The notes under the pieces are model-generated. The model was not told the origin of the DNA. It did not search any database and saw nothing but the letters and a program-made list of their open reading frames with translations. 5,457 nt of DNA, taken from NCBI GenBank assembly GCA_031127185.1, contig JARIET010000197.1, forward strand, positions 1 to 5,457. Direction: 5' to 3'. Position numbers and translations under genes: made by a program. This DNA comes from Gemmatimonadota bacterium (lineage in GTDB: Bacteria > Gemmatimonadota > Gemmatimonadetes > Gemmatimonadales > Gemmatimonadaceae). Positions 4,845 to 5,457 of the stretch are shown piece after piece; the stretch's first letter is position 1, and every line of letters starts with the position of its first letter.

Positions 4845-5457
4845 TCAGTGCCCTCCGTGGCTGGCGTGGCTTGCGGCCGGTCGCCGCAGTTTCGGCGGAA
4901 CGATCTCCTTCACTTCGGCGATGGCAATGACCGGCAACTGCTTGATGAAGAGCAGGAACCACATGAAGAACCAGCCGAATGAACCAAGCAGGATTCCCGC
5001 GTCCACCCAGGTCGGGCGATAGCCCGACCACTGCCACGGCTCGAACTCGTGCGAGAGGCCAGGCACGATGATGACGAAGCGCTCGTACCACATCCCGATG
5101 TTGATGAAGATCGAGAGGATGAACAGCCAGGTCGGATTACGCCGCAGCTTCTGCGAGAACAGCGAAAGTGGAAGGATCATGTTGCAGGTGAGCATGATCC
5201 AGGCCGTCCACCACCACTGGCCGAAGACGCGGTTCCAGAAGTAATCCTGCTCCACCTGCACGCCGCTGTACCAGGCGATGAAGAACTCGACCAGGTACGC
5301 GCAGCCCACGACCATCGACGTGAAGAGCGTCAGCTTGGCGCCCGCGTCCATGATGTTGAGTGTGACGTAGTGCTCGAGCTTGAAATACTTCCGGATGGGG
5401 ATGATGATCGTGAAGACCATTCCCATACCAGAGAAGATGGCGCCGGCCACGAAGTAC
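4845..5457 (-). CDS. actC: Alternative Complex III subunit ActC (NrfD-like), C-terminal part (cut by right edge)
   Basis: The last 203 residues are visible; the N-terminal half lies beyond the window. ActC is the NrfD/PsrC-family membrane subunit that carries the quinol-oxidising site next to the Fe-S protein ActB. The fragment begins YFVAGAIFSGMGMVF and has about five hydrophobic segments. Family-typical blocks include AKLTLFTSMVVGCAYLVEFF, the tryptophan-rich FGQWWWTAWIML, and NIGMWYERFVIIVPGLSHEF. It ends in a long last helix (AGILLGSFGWFFMWFLLFIKQLP) and a short tail rich in histidine (ASHASHGGH). IGMWYERFVIIVPGL is the strongest pointer to ActC rather than ActF. Its position directly upstream of actD in the same direction matches the usual actA-B-C-D-E-F order, so actB and actA are expected further upstream. 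Confidence 0.93.
   Translation of the reverse strand, partial: YFVAGAIFSGMGMVFTIIIPIRKYFKLEHYVTLNIMDAGAKLTLFTSMVVGCAYLVEFFIAWYSGVQVEQDYFWNRVFGQWWWTAWIMLTCNMILPLSLFSQKLRRNPTWLFILSIFINIGMWYERFVIIVPGLSHEFEPWQWSGYRPTWVDAGILLGSFGWFFMWFLLFIKQLPVIAIAEVKEIVPPKLRRPAASHASHGGH

Overview
The window reads as chromosomal DNA from a GC-rich, aerobically respiring Gram-negative-type bacterium. It carries part of an Alternative Complex III (ACIII, act) operon, a System I cytochrome c maturation (ccm) cluster, a tRNA-Ala gene and a zinc-finger thioredoxin. ACIII together with ccm is known from phyla such as Gemmatimonadota, Acidobacteriota and relatives. The dispersed-looking CGCGGAT-type repeat would suit Gemmatimonadota. 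This taxonomic guess is inference from gene content; no rRNA or other marker is present.

Layout from left to right. Positions 1-1458 hold a minus-strand cluster read ccmA, ccmB, ccmC, with ccmC cut by the left edge. It encodes the ABC machinery that supplies heme for c-type cytochrome assembly. Fourteen bases upstream of ccmA, also on the minus strand, lies tRNA-Ala(TGC) at 1473-1545. A short intergenic region (1546-1651) separates it from a plus-strand gene for a thioredoxin-2-like protein (1652-2107). Between that gene and the convergent act operon is a 204-base non-coding stretch (2108-2311). It holds a long imperfect palindrome with 10-bp periodic CGCGGAT repeats, a perfect 17-bp hairpin at its centre, and three 17-bp tandem units that end one base from the actF stop codon.

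Positions 2312-5457 hold the distal part of a minus-strand act operon, in the order actC (cut by the right edge), actD, actE, actF. The genes are tightly coupled: a 1-base gap at C/D, an 11-base overlap at D/E with the start preferred here, and a 4-base ATGA overlap at E/F. actA and actB would be expected just beyond the right edge.

The genes make functional sense together. ACIII is a quinol:electron-acceptor oxidoreductase that needs covalently attached c-type hemes (one on ActE here, several on ActA), and the ccm genes supply that heme. Most of the window is ordinary energy-metabolism sequence. The non-coding palindrome/tandem-repeat block and the tRNA-ccmA junction are the parts most worth a second look. 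I see no convincing new biological system.
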